Assembly: GCA_000940995.1 (NCBI GenBank)
Contig: CP005974.1
Span: forward strand, 1-64,000
Length of the DNA stretch: 64,000 nucleotides
Direction of reading: 5' to 3'
Source of the DNA: Photobacterium gaetbulicola Gung47
GTDB taxonomy: Bacteria > Pseudomonadota > Gammaproteobacteria > Enterobacterales > Vibrionaceae
Below the pieces are notes generated by a model, which was given only the letters and a program-made list of their open reading frames with translations, did no database searches and was not told the origin of the DNA. Each line of letters opens with the position of its first letter. Position 1 is the stretch's first letter. The position numbers and the translations under genes are program-made. Below, in pieces: positions 1 through 12,825 of this stretch.

Positions 1-2551
<2,551 letters not shown>

Positions 2552-2742
2552 ATACAACCCCAAGGGGTCTGTTCGTATGGCTCAACAACCAAGGTTGTTC
2601 ATCTGAGTATGATGAACTGTGTTTCGCCGGACTCTTACACAAGACACTTGAATGTGTGTTGCTTGAGAACTCGTTCCTACTTATTAAGTAGAAACTATTA
2701 GTATTGAATTCAAAGAATTCAATTTACTAGTCAGCTTTCCAG

Positions 2743-2756
2743 ATTGTTAAAGAGCA
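2743..2756 (-). promoter_or_regulatory. boxA antitermination element before 23S
   Basis: The minus strand reads TGCTCTTTAACAAT, the classic rRNA boxA bound by NusB/S10. It sits in the spacer between tRNA-Val and 23S, where E. coli rrn operons also carry one. Confidence 0.85.
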
Positions 2757-2868
2757 TGTGTTTATCGTGAGATAACCACTTTCTAATGATTTTCGGCGGC
2801 AAAAAAGCGGACTCAACAAAGTTAACCTTCATTGAATCTGCGTATCCGTGCAGAAAATACTTAGAGAG

Positions 2869-2944
2869 TGGTGGGCGATACCGGGCTCGAACCAGTGACC
2901 CCCTCCTTGTAAGGGAGGTGCTCTCCCAACTGAGCTAATCGCCC
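2869..2944 (-). tRNA. tRNA-Val (UAC)
   Basis: A 76-nt cloverleaf on the minus strand with an encoded CCA. The anticodon loop reads CUUACAA (anticodon UAC) between CCUCC/GGAGG arms, and the T-arm has GGTTCGAGCCC. It lies in the 16S-23S spacer, nearest to 23S, as in the Glu-Lys-Val spacer type found in vibrios. Confidence 0.97.
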
Positions 2945-2975
2945 ACGACAGTTTTAATTCCTTCGTGAGAAAGAA

Positions 2976-3051
2976 TGGTGGGTCGTGCAGGATTCGAACC
3001 TGCGACCAATTGATTAAAAGTCAACTGCTCTACCAACTGAGCTAACGACCC
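2976..3051 (-). tRNA. tRNA-Lys (UUU)
   Basis: A 76-nt cloverleaf on the minus strand beginning GGGTCGTTAGCTCAGTTGGT and ending with an encoded CCA. The anticodon loop reads CUUUUAA (anticodon UUU). It is the middle tRNA of the rRNA spacer. Confidence 0.97.
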
Positions 3052-3052
3052 G

Positions 3053-3128
3053 TGGCGTCCCATAGGGGAGTCGAACCCCTGTTACCGCCGTGAAAGGGCG
3101 GTGTCCTAGGCCTCTAGACGAATGGGAC
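3053..3128 (-). tRNA. tRNA-Glu (UUC)
   Basis: A 76-nt cloverleaf on the minus strand beginning GTCCCATTCGTCTAGAGGCC, with encoded GCCA at the 3' end. The anticodon loop reads CUUUCAC (anticodon UUC). It is separated from tRNA-Lys by one base and is the first tRNA after 16S. Confidence 0.97.
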
Positions 3129-3244
3129 TAAGTGTTTGGTTAATGTGTTGGGCACACTAACGAGGATAGCCAATGCTACCCTTGCTCTCTTACATTTCGA
3201 CCAAGCAATCTGTGTGGACACTGCGTAAAACGCAGTCATATCGT

Positions 3245-4793
<1,549 letters not shown>

Positions 4794-4960
4794 TTAAAGT
4801 TTTGGCTCAATGAAATACTGTTAAACCATTACCGAAGTAATGATTGAATTGACTGTGCCAAATAATAAGTAAACTTAAAATTTGTATTGGTCACTCAGTT
4901 TCATTGATAATTCTTTTTTGACTATCATTTCACGAGTGCCCACACAGATTGCATGGTCAA

Positions 4961-4974
4961 ATTATTAAAGAACA
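4961..4974 (-). promoter_or_regulatory. boxA in the rRNA leader
   Basis: The minus strand reads TGTTCTTTAATAAT, a boxA variant. It lies in the transcribed leader between the promoter at about 5009-5036 and 16S, the expected place for the antitermination signal. Confidence 0.75.
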
Positions 4975-5008
4975 TTCACTCGACACTGCGTGCCGACTGA
5001 GGCTGCGT

Positions 5009-5036
5009 ATCTTACCAGCGCAACCCTCGGTGTCAA
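5009..5036 (-). promoter_or_regulatory. rRNA operon promoter (sigma70 type)
   Basis: On the minus strand a perfect -35 TTGACA (5036-5031) is followed after 16 bp by the -10 TAAGAT (5014-5009) and then a GC-rich discriminator. This is typical of growth-rate and ppGpp controlled rrn promoters. An A/T-rich tract directly upstream (about 5037-5062) resembles an UP element. This is the only strong promoter I see; a P2 was not evident. Confidence 0.85.
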
Positions 5037-5452
5037 TAGTTAATTTCAAAAAACTTTTTTCGAAACTCTTTACTGACAAGCCTTGTTAACAGATAGGTTC
5101 TTATTTTGAAGAACTCACCAGCTTTAACAAGCAAGGCAGGCAATTCTAGTTATTTATACCTCAGAGTCAAGCTCAAAAAACACATAAAAACTTATCCTGC
5201 CAGTCACCAACAAGTTATCCACAATTTGTGAATAGCTTACTAAGAAGCCGCTACCCCGTTGGTGAGGCGGCATTATAGGAACACGATAAATAATGGCAAT
5301 GCTTTTTTTGACTTTTTTTGCCAATTGATGGCAAAAGAAACGCAAATAAAGAAAAAACACAAAAAACAGCCAAATCACGCTCCAGAAACCTTGTTTCTTG
5401 GAGCGCAACGTTAAGCGTAGACAAGATCTGTAATCTATGTGGTAGAACCTTC
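5037..5452. other. A/T-rich intergenic stretch upstream of the rRNA promoter
   Basis: No gene is supported here. The two short leftward frames inside it have no ribosome binding site and are low-complexity. The stretch holds the presumed UP element at its left end, one perfect DnaA-box sequence TTATCCACA (5215-5223), and a near match in the opposite orientation (TGTGAATAG, 5227-5235). Confidence 0.6.
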
Positions 5453-5475
5453 AAAAAAGAAGGCCGATTTGCCTT
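5453..5475 (-). terminator. Rho-independent terminator of the cysG-cysQ operon
   Basis: The minus strand reads AAGGC-AAATCG-GCCTT followed by CTTTTTT. The hairpin begins 10 bases beyond the cysQ stop codon and closes the sulfate operon. Confidence 0.75.
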
Positions 5476-5485
5476 ATCCTATGGC

Positions 5486-6232
5486 TCAGCTTGGTAGGCT
5501 AACAATAAAATGGGGGTTTAACAGTTCTTCTCGATCATATCGCAGGGGCATGCCATCAAGAGCTTTAACTTTTGCCCCTGCACTTTCAGCTATACATTGA
5601 CCGGCAGCCGTATCCCACATCATCGTCGGACCTAACCTTGGGTAGTATTGAGCCCCTCCTTCTGCAACTAAGCAAAACTTCAACGACGAGCCCACCGCGA
5701 CTAATTGGTATACCGGCAGCTTTGACAAGAACTCTTCCATCATAGGACTAGGATGAGAGCGGCTGCCCACGACGACCGGTTTGTCTGCAGACTTCGCTTT
5801 TATTTCTTCTCGCTTGTTTTTACTCACGAGCCAAGCTTGATGGCCATCGCCTAACCACGTTTTGCCGAGAGCTGGTGCATGGACAACGGCCATAACAGGA
5901 CTCCCTTGCTCAATCAAAGCAATATTAACCGTGAATTCACCATTCTTGCGCAAATACTCTTTAGTGCCATCTAACGGATCAACTAACCAAAACCGCTGCC
6001 AGTTCCTTCGTTCAGACCAAGGGATATGTGCTGATTCTTCAGAGACGATAGGGATATCTGGTGTTAACTCTGCCAGCTTATCTAAGATAATGGCATTTGC
6101 AGCTAGATCAGCAGCGGTCACTGGACTGCGATCGTCTTTTTCCGATACTTCGACATGAGAATGGTAAAGCGCCATGATGGCCTCACCAGCCTCCAATGCA
6201 ATTTGGTACAACGACTCAAGCTGTTTTCCCAC
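5486..6232 (-). CDS. cysQ: 3'(2'),5'-bisphosphate nucleotidase CysQ
   Basis: CysQ hydrolyses 3'-phosphoadenosine 5'-phosphate (PAP), the by-product of PAPS reduction, to AMP, and so relieves inhibition in sulfate assimilation. The 248-residue protein has the inositol-monophosphatase family signature: a first metal motif around SEESA, the DPLDGTKEY motif near residue 88, and the distal WDTAAGQ motif. Length matches E. coli CysQ (246). The start is GTG at 6232, placed 6 nt behind an AAGGAG site; no in-frame ATG fits better. It is the last gene of the cysG-cysD-cysN-permease-cysC-cysQ operon, 15 bp after cysC, and is followed by a terminator. Confidence 0.95.
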   Translation of the reverse strand: MGKQLESLYQIALEAGEAIMALYHSHVEVSEKDDRSPVTAADLAANAIILDKLAELTPDIPIVSEESAHIPWSERRNWQRFWLVDPLDGTKEYLRKNGEFTVNIALIEQGSPVMAVVHAPALGKTWLGDGHQAWLVSKNKREEIKAKSADKPVVVGSRSHPSPMMEEFLSKLPVYQLVAVGSSLKFCLVAEGGAQYYPRLGPTMMWDTAAGQCIAESAGAKVKALDGMPLRYDREELLNPHFIVSLPS

Positions 6233-6247
6233 ACATCACTCCTTATG

Positions 6248-6868
6248 TCATTCAATAATATTGCGAGATCTCAGCGCATCAACACACAGTTCAACAAGCT
6301 GTTGCACATCATGACTGCCAGCAGCTAAGTGAATTTCGGCATTCAGTGGCTGCTCATATTCTGAATCAATACCAGTGAACTGCTTGAGCTCACCGGCTCG
6401 TGCTTTTTTATACAGCCCTTTGGGATCCCTCTTTTCACACTCTTCCAGTGGGGTATCAACAAACACCTCCAGAAACTCACCCGATGGCAGCATATCACGC
6501 ACCAACTGGCGTTCATGACGATGCGGAGAAATGAACGCACTCAGCACTATCAACCCGGCATCTGCCATCAGTTTTGCCACTTCTCCTATGCGACGAATAT
6601 TCTCGCGGCGGTCTTCGGTGGAAAACCCAAGATCCTGGCAAAGGCCATGACGGACATTATCGCCATCCAATAAATAAGTGTGGTAACCCAACTCTGCCAA
6701 ACGCTGCTCCAATGCTCCAGCAACCGTCGACTTACCGGCACCACTGAGTCCTGTAAACCATAAGACTGACGGCTGCTGGCTTTTTTGCTTTGCCCTGTAA
6801 GCTTTGTCAACTTGGTGTGTATGCCAAACAATATTGTCATTACTTGTCGAACGAATAGCCGACGTCAT
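6248..6868 (-). CDS. cysC: Adenylylsulfate kinase CysC
   Basis: CysC phosphorylates adenosine 5'-phosphosulfate (APS) with ATP to give PAPS, the second step of sulfate activation. The protein shows a P-loop GLSGAGKST, the LDGDNVRHGL segment and the FISPHR motif typical of APS kinases. I place the start at the ATG at 6868 (206 residues, E. coli 201) because GGAG lies 6 nt upstream; an ATG at 6886 would add six residues and lacks such a site. It follows the permease gene closely (24 bp) and precedes cysQ, so it is co-transcribed in the sulfate operon. Confidence 0.95.
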   Translation of the reverse strand: MTSAIRSTSNDNIVWHTHQVDKAYRAKQKSQQPSVLWFTGLSGAGKSTVAGALEQRLAELGYHTYLLDGDNVRHGLCQDLGFSTEDRRENIRRIGEVAKLMADAGLIVLSAFISPHRHERQLVRDMLPSGEFLEVFVDTPLEECEKRDPKGLYKKARAGELKQFTGIDSEYEQPLNAEIHLAAGSHDVQQLVELCVDALRSRNIIE

Positions 6869-6892
6869 AGCTAACTCCATTTTCATTTGTCG

Positions 6893-8623
6893 TCAAAAAG
6901 GAAAAAGTCGTGGTATTAAGACCAGAACAACTGCCGAATACACCAATGAAATAGGAAGTCCGACACGCAAATAATCTTTCAGCTGATAATTTCCCACGCT
7001 ATAAACCAGCAGGTTAGTTTGATAGCCATAAGGAGAGATAAAACTGGCGCTAGCACCGAACAAAATCGCCATAATGAAAGGCATAGGGTCAACGCCATAG
7101 CTGACTGAAAGGCTATATGCAACGGGAAAGGCCAGTGCCGCCGCCGCATTGTTCGTGACTAACTCAGTCAACACCAAAGTCAGTAAGTAAACGGCAACCA
7201 ACGCACCATACATTCCCCAGTCAGCAAATCCCATCATCAGCATCTCCCCCATCCGCTCCGAGAGTCCGCTGGAAAGCATCAGCTGCGCCAGTGATAGCGC
7301 CGAGCCAACAATCACCACAATATCAATGGGGAAACGGCGCCTCAGTTCCGCAAAAGTCACAACACCTGAAGCAATCAGCAATACCAGATACGCCGCCAGC
7401 CCCTTTATAATAGGAAGGACATTCAATAACGCAGCAGCAATCACCATCATAAAACCGAACAATACCGTCAGGCTCTTTTGGCTATCGAGCCTAGCACTCG
7501 AATCTAACCCATTAACTAAGACAAACTCGCGATTGAGTTGCTGCTTTTTACTGTTGAAGGTTTTTCCCGGCACAACCACCAAGGTATCCCCGGCATGAAG
7601 CTCAATATTACCGAGCCCACCCGCTAGTCTTTCATGGCCACGGCGAATTGCCACCACCACCGCATCAAAACGCTCACGGAACTGAACACTCTTTAATGTC
7701 TTGCCGCGGATCCCGGCCGAGTGGCTGACAATGACTTCTAACATGGACTGGCCATTAAGGTGGTGCTGGCCAAAAAGCTGAAGGCCATTGATTTCCTGCA
7801 GGGTTGTTACACTTTCCACATCACCACAAAATAACAAAGTGTCACCCGCTTTGAGTTGTGTATCAGGGCAAACAGGTGCCAGCGTCTCTCCATCTCGGAT
7901 AATTTCCGCCAAGAACAACCGGCGCAGTGCCCTCAACCCATTTTCGGCCACGGTTTTCCCCACCAGAGGAGAGCCACCAACAACTTTGGCTTCCAAAAAA
8001 TAGGGCAAGTCGTCTTGCGAGTTCTCGTCATATATAGGAAGGAGGTAACTTAGCGGGATCAGAATCAACAGACCAATCACCAGTACCGCCAAACCAATAG
8101 TCGTGGGTGCAAAAAATCCTAAACTGGGCAAACCCGCATCTTCGACAAAACTATTAATGATCAAGTTTGTCGAGGTGCCAATTAGCGTCAGCGTCCCACC
8201 AAGGATGGCGGTATAGGACAGAGGGATCAGCAAACGCGATGGGGCATGGCGCTGATTCCGCTTTATCGCACCGATCAAAGAGACCACTACTGCAGTATTG
8301 TTAGTAAAGGAGGAAAGAAAGGCTGTCGACAACCCCAGTTTAGCTACAACTGTCGATTGGCCTCCACTCGATATTTGCTTACCAACCCAACTGATCAAAC
8401 GGGTTTTCTCCAACCCAATTGAAACAAGGATCAGCAACACCAAAGTCAATAGTGATGAATTGGTAAAATTGCCAGCCAAGGTTGGCAAGTCAATCATCCC
8501 AGCCTGAAAACCGATAAAGGCCGCCCCAGCAAACAAATATGCTGGCTTGATCCTTGTCGTCAGCAGGCAGGTTACTATCACCATTAACATGGCGAGAACC
8601 ATTCCTTGTTCCCATTGCATCAT
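6893..8623 (-). CDS. SLC13-family permease with two TrkA-C domains, probable sulfate importer
   Basis: About 576 residues. The N-terminal and C-terminal parts are strongly hydrophobic, consistent with roughly 10-12 membrane segments of the divalent anion:Na+ symporter (SLC13/CitMHS) fold. Two TrkA-C (RCK-C) modules of about 70 residues each fill the middle (roughly residues 205-370), with the typical LKAGDTLLF and LHAGDTLVV turns. The family moves sulfate, dicarboxylates or similar anions; sulfate is inferred from its place between cysN and cysC. The start is ambiguous: ATG at 8623 is preferred, with a TTG one codon earlier and another ATG one codon later. It is separated by only 3 bp from the cysN stop. 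Confidence 0.88.
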   Translation of the reverse strand: MMQWEQGMVLAMLMVIVTCLLTTRIKPAYLFAGAAFIGFQAGMIDLPTLAGNFTNSSLLTLVLLILVSIGLEKTRLISWVGKQISSGGQSTVVAKLGLSTAFLSSFTNNTAVVVSLIGAIKRNQRHAPSRLLIPLSYTAILGGTLTLIGTSTNLIINSFVEDAGLPSLGFFAPTTIGLAVLVIGLLILIPLSYLLPIYDENSQDDLPYFLEAKVVGGSPLVGKTVAENGLRALRRLFLAEIIRDGETLAPVCPDTQLKAGDTLLFCGDVESVTTLQEINGLQLFGQHHLNGQSMLEVIVSHSAGIRGKTLKSVQFRERFDAVVVAIRRGHERLAGGLGNIELHAGDTLVVVPGKTFNSKKQQLNREFVLVNGLDSSARLDSQKSLTVLFGFMMVIAAALLNVLPIIKGLAAYLVLLIASGVVTFAELRRRFPIDIVVIVGSALSLAQLMLSSGLSERMGEMLMMGFADWGMYGALVAVYLLTLVLTELVTNNAAAALAFPVAYSLSVSYGVDPMPFIMAILFGASASFISPYGYQTNLLVYSVGNYQLKDYLRVGLPISLVYSAVVLVLIPRLFPF

Positions 8624-8626
8624 CAA

Positions 8627-10057
8627 TTACCCCAGTAACTTACCAATGTCCTTCGCCTGCCAATGAGGGAAGTGCTTGCGGATCAGGGTATTGAGTTCAA
8701 CTTCAAATGCAGATACTGAAGTTGATGCGATATCTTGTACAGCAGACAGTGCCTCACGCACCATACCTGCCCCGACGGTAACATTGGTCAAGCGATCAAC
8801 AACAATGAAGCCACCGGTATCCGGACTGTGAAGGTAAGGGTCAACCGCAATGGATTCTGTCAGCGTAACTTCACACAGGCCAATACCATTTAACGGCAGA
8901 CTATCGGTCTCAAACTTGCCAAGGTTATTGATGTCCACTTGGTGGCGGATGGCAGAAATACTCCCCACCGTTTTTTTACCCGCTACTTTTATGTCGTATA
9001 GCCGCCCCACTTCAAGCGGTACTTCTGCCATCCAGACAATGTCAGCCAGAAGATGGTTGCCCAGAGAGATCTCGCTATCTGCAGCGACTAGGGTATCACC
9101 CCGGCTGATATCAATCTCATCAGCCAGCGTTAGCGTAACAGCCTGTCCCGAAAAGGCTTCAGGCAAATCACCGTCGAAGGTTACGATACGCTCAACATGC
9201 GACTGCTTACCCGATGGCAAGACTTTAATGGCATCACCCACTTTGACCGTGCCCGAGGCAACCGTGCCGGCAAAGCCACGGAAGTCCAGGTTAGGCCGAT
9301 TGACATATTGGACGGGTAAGCGGAAGTCACCTGACTGGCGATCGACATTGATATCGACCGACTCAAGCATCTCCAGTAGCGACTCGCCTTGATACCATGG
9401 TGTTTGCTCACTGAGATCAACCACGTTATCCCCTTCCAACGCCGATAAAGGCACTAGTTTGATATCCAATTGCGGGTTGAGCTGTTCGGCAAATGCCAGG
9501 TATTCGTCACGGATAGACTCAAAGCGCGACTGCTCAAAGCCCACCAGATCCATTTTATTGATGGCCACAATGAAATGCCGGATCCCAAGCAAGCTGGCAA
9601 TATAGGAGTGACGGCGAGTCTGATCCAGCACCCCCTTGCGGGCATCAATCAAAATCACCGCTACATCACAGGTCGAAGCACCCGTCGCCATATTGCGGGT
9701 ATACTGCTCATGCCCTGGTGTATCCGCAATAATGAACTTGCGCTTCTTGGTCGAGAAATAGCGGTAAGCCACATCAATGGTGATTCCCTGCTCGCGCTCG
9801 GCCTGCAGGCCATCCACCAACAGGGCTAAATCCGGCTTATCACCAGTAGTTCCCACTTTCTGACTGTCGGCATGGATCGCGGCAAGCTGATCTTCATAAA
9901 TCTGCTGGGAGTCGTGGAGCAGGCGGCCAATCAAGGTACTCTTGCCATCATCCACCGAGCCACAGGTCAAAAAACGCAGCAAGGATTTGTTTTGATGCTG
10001 ATCGAGATAGGCCTCAATCCCCAGCTCAGCCACTTGTTGTTCTATTGCACTGTTCAT
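8627..10057 (-). CDS. cysN: Sulfate adenylyltransferase subunit 1 (GTPase) CysN
   Basis: CysN is the GTPase subunit that couples GTP hydrolysis to APS synthesis by CysD. The protein (477 residues) is an EF-Tu-like GTPase: P-loop GSVDDGKSTLIGRLLHD, switch motif DTPGHEQYTRNM and NKMD, followed by beta-barrel domains 2 and 3. The start is the ATG at 10057 with AAGGAG upstream; the longer open frame would run back into cysD. It lies 10 bp after cysD. There is no fused APS kinase domain, and cysC is a separate gene downstream. Confidence 0.97.
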   Translation of the reverse strand: MNSAIEQQVAELGIEAYLDQHQNKSLLRFLTCGSVDDGKSTLIGRLLHDSQQIYEDQLAAIHADSQKVGTTGDKPDLALLVDGLQAEREQGITIDVAYRYFSTKKRKFIIADTPGHEQYTRNMATGASTCDVAVILIDARKGVLDQTRRHSYIASLLGIRHFIVAINKMDLVGFEQSRFESIRDEYLAFAEQLNPQLDIKLVPLSALEGDNVVDLSEQTPWYQGESLLEMLESVDINVDRQSGDFRLPVQYVNRPNLDFRGFAGTVASGTVKVGDAIKVLPSGKQSHVERIVTFDGDLPEAFSGQAVTLTLADEIDISRGDTLVAADSEISLGNHLLADIVWMAEVPLEVGRLYDIKVAGKKTVGSISAIRHQVDINNLGKFETDSLPLNGIGLCEVTLTESIAVDPYLHSPDTGGFIVVDRLTNVTVGAGMVREALSAVQDIASTSVSAFEVELNTLIRKHFPHWQAKDIGKLLG

Positions 10058-10067
10058 TATTCTCTCC

Positions 10068-10976
10068 TTAGAAGTATCCCTGGCGTTTCTTGAGCTCCAT
10101 CGAGCCGGACTGATCATGATCTATTGCCCGCCCTTGACGCTCACTGGAGGTAGCGACCAGCATTTCTTCAATAATGCCGGGCAGCGTATCAGCCTCCGAC
10201 TCAATGGCCCCGGTCAGTGGATAGCACCCCAAGGTTCTGAACCGTACACTCTTTTGCTCAATCTTTTCTCCCGGCTGAAGTTTCATCCGATCGTCATCGA
10301 CCATGATCAGCATGCCGTCACGCTCGACAACAGGACGCACTGCCGATAGGTACAAAGGTACAATCTCGATGCCTTCAAGATAGATGTATTGCCAGATATC
10401 CAATTCCGTCCAGTTGGATAGCGGGAACACCCGAATACTTTCCCCCTTGTTGATTTGGCCGTTGTAGGTTCTCCATAACTCCGGACGCTGGTTTTTCGGA
10501 TCCCAGGTGTGGTTTTTGTCCCGGAAGGAGTAAACCCGCTCCTTGGCACGCGACTTTTCTTCATCCCGGCGCGCGCCACCAAAGGCGGCATCAAAGCCAT
10601 ATTTGTTCAGCGCCTGCTTAAGGGCTTGAGTTTTCATGATATCGGTATGCTTGGATGAGCCATGAGTAAAAGGATTAACCCCCATCGCCAACCCTTCAGG
10701 GTTTTTATGTACCAACAGCTCAAAGCCATACTTCTTGGCGGTCCGGTCACGGAACTCAATCATTTCCCGGAACTTCCAGTCAGTGTCGACATGCAGCAAC
10801 GGAAAGGGGATCTTCCCCGGATAGAAAGCCTTGCGCGCAAGGTGCAGCATGACCGAGGAGTCCTTACCGATGGAGTACATCATGACAGGGTTATCAAACT
10901 CGGCAGCAACTTCACGGATAATATGGATACTCTCCGCTTCCAGTTGCTTTAAATGGGTAAATCGTTTCGGGTCCAT
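10068..10976 (-). CDS. cysD: Sulfate adenylyltransferase subunit 2 CysD
   Basis: CysD is the catalytic subunit of bacterial ATP sulfurylase and makes APS from ATP and sulfate. The 302-residue protein carries the PP-loop motif SIGKDSSVM and the conserved N-terminal THLKQLEAESIHIIREVAAE run seen in other CysD proteins. I start it at the ATG at 10976, which follows GGAGAG; an ATG four codons earlier overlaps that site. It is the second gene of the operon, 13 bp after cysG and 10 bp before cysN. Confidence 0.97.
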   Translation of the reverse strand: MDPKRFTHLKQLEAESIHIIREVAAEFDNPVMMYSIGKDSSVMLHLARKAFYPGKIPFPLLHVDTDWKFREMIEFRDRTAKKYGFELLVHKNPEGLAMGVNPFTHGSSKHTDIMKTQALKQALNKYGFDAAFGGARRDEEKSRAKERVYSFRDKNHTWDPKNQRPELWRTYNGQINKGESIRVFPLSNWTELDIWQYIYLEGIEIVPLYLSAVRPVVERDGMLIMVDDDRMKLQPGEKIEQKSVRFRTLGCYPLTGAIESEADTLPGIIEEMLVATSSERQGRAIDHDQSGSMELKKRQGYF

Positions 10977-10989
10977 TACTCTCTCCATG

Positions 10990-12414
10990 CTAAGCCAGTT
11001 TCACCACGGCACCTTGCAGATCCATATTGGGATAAGCTGGTTGTGGTTGCTTTCCGAACCAATGTAGTTTTTCTGATAGATTGACCACTTCACCGACCAC
11101 AATGAGTGCCGGGGAAGCCGCCTGCTGAGCTAACTCGTCCAGCTCTTGGAGCTGGCCTTTGTAAATCTTTTGGGCTGGCTGAGTGCCGCGCTCAATAATG
11201 GCTACCGCGGTCGTGGCTGCGCGGCCGTGCTCGATAAGCTGCTGCATGATGTCAGAGGCATTCATTAGTCCCATATAAATCACCAGAGTCTGGTTCCCCC
11301 TCGCCAAAGTTTGCCAGTCCAGTTGGTCACTGCCAGCCTTGAGATGCCCAGTGACGAACATCGCGGTCTGAGCATGATCCCTGTGAGTCAGAGGAATACC
11401 GGCATAAGCAGTCGCACCGGCAGCGGCCGTGACCCCGGGGACCACCTCAAACGGAATATTGTGGTCGAACAACACTTCCAGCTCCTCACCACCGCGACCG
11501 AAGACAAAAGGGTCCCCGCCCTTAAGTCGGACCACACGCTTACCCTGCGAGGCATATTCCACCAGCAGTCGGTTAGTCTCGGTCTGAGGTACACTGTGAA
11601 ATCCAGCCTTCTTACCCACACACACCCGCTCGGCATCGCGGCGAACCAAGTCCATCACCTCTTCCGAGACTAAATAATCAAACAGCACCACATCGGCTTG
11701 TTGCAATAACTGCAACGCTCTGAGGGTCAGCAAACCGGCATCACCCGGTCCGGCACCGATCAAGGCCACTTCACCACGCTTGGCTTGGCCTTGGCTAAGC
11801 TGCTCCAGCTCCTGCCCGGCCAATTCAACCTGGCCTGCCGCGACCAAAGATGCAAAGCGTCCATTGAAGGCTTGCTCCCAGAACTGGCGCCGGGCAGAGA
11901 AAGAAGTCACGGTTTGAGCCAAGCGAGAACGGAATCGACCTGCAATCGTTGCCATCTTGCCTAAGTGCTGTGGCAGTAGCGCTTCGAGTTTTTCACGGAT
12001 CAGCCTTGCCAATACCGGCGCTTGGCCTGATGACGATACCGCCACGATGATTGGCGAGCGGTCGACGACTGATGGCACAATGAAACTACAACGCTGAGTA
12101 TCATCCACCACGTTAACGAGTACCTGCCGTTGGTTAGCCGATTGGTAAACCAGTGCATTCACAGCCTTGCGTTCAGTGGCGGCGATAGCCAGGAAAATGC
12201 CATCCAGATGCTCAGGCGAAAAATCTTCGCCTAAATAGGTAATCTGACCGTTGGTAACAGCCTGTTGAAAAAGAGGAGACAGCTCCGGACTGATAACCTT
12301 TACATCGGCCCCTGCCTTGAGCAGCATCTTCGCCTTTCGCCAAGCAACATCATTCCCTCCAACAACCAAGCATGGCCGGCGCTTGAGATCAGCAAAAATT
12401 GGCAGATAGTCCAT
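10990..12414 (-). CDS. cysG: Siroheme synthase CysG (trifunctional)
   Basis: CysG makes siroheme, the cofactor of sulfite reductase (CysI), from uroporphyrinogen III by methylation, NAD-dependent dehydrogenation and ferrochelation. Residues about 1-200 form the dehydrogenase/ferrochelatase half (Rossmann motif LVVGGNDVAWRK). Residues about 215-460 form the SAM-dependent uroporphyrinogen methyltransferase (VALIGAGPGDAGLLTLRAL, LKGGDPFVFGRG, GVTAAAG). At 474 residues it is full length (E. coli 457). The start at 12414 has AGGGG 9 nt upstream. It is the first gene of the operon, which ties cofactor supply to sulfate activation. Confidence 0.96.
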   Translation of the reverse strand: MDYLPIFADLKRRPCLVVGGNDVAWRKAKMLLKAGADVKVISPELSPLFQQAVTNGQITYLGEDFSPEHLDGIFLAIAATERKAVNALVYQSANQRQVLVNVVDDTQRCSFIVPSVVDRSPIIVAVSSSGQAPVLARLIREKLEALLPQHLGKMATIAGRFRSRLAQTVTSFSARRQFWEQAFNGRFASLVAAGQVELAGQELEQLSQGQAKRGEVALIGAGPGDAGLLTLRALQLLQQADVVLFDYLVSEEVMDLVRRDAERVCVGKKAGFHSVPQTETNRLLVEYASQGKRVVRLKGGDPFVFGRGGEELEVLFDHNIPFEVVPGVTAAAGATAYAGIPLTHRDHAQTAMFVTGHLKAGSDQLDWQTLARGNQTLVIYMGLMNASDIMQQLIEHGRAATTAVAIIERGTQPAQKIYKGQLQELDELAQQAASPALIVVGEVVNLSEKLHWFGKQPQPAYPNMDLQGAVVKLA

Positions 12415-12825
12415 GTGAGAATGCCCCTAAGTATCCATTGATAGGATCACTATAGTTATGATGTTTTATTACCTGAAATTCTTAAATTTCATTTTTTATT
12501 CCAAAATGTTTATCTCAACATTTTTCTCTTTTCTCCCTTGTTAAAACATAGATAAGTTCGTCCAATTAGCAAAATGTCGCTTTTTACAAGAAAAGAAACC
12601 ATTCACTCAGATGATGCATCCAACCTACTAATAAGTAGTCGCTTTTTGACCTAGACTTAGGCGTAACCAAAATGCTGTTTTATGACGCAACCGTTTTTCA
12701 TAAGACAAAAAAGTACGCATAAAAAAGCGATTAACGGCACATATCCGCTATTCTGATACGCAATTCTAGACGTGTTTTTGTTACCTTATGCACGCTTTCC
12801 TATACCGACACTCATGGAGAAAATT
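12415..12825. other. Intergenic region between divergent cysG and cpdB
   Basis: About 410 bp of A/T-rich DNA without a supported gene. It must hold the promoter of the cysG-cysQ operon on the minus strand, with a TATAGT-like -10 around 12450-12456, and the promoter of cpdB on the plus strand. CysB control of the cys side is expected from the pathway, but CysB sites are too degenerate for me to mark. Confidence 0.5.

Noticed and set aside
5154..5454. Two leftward frames of 67-84 codons upstream of the rRNA operon
   Set aside because: A/T-rich, no ribosome binding site, overlapping the promoter-proximal region and the cysQ terminator.
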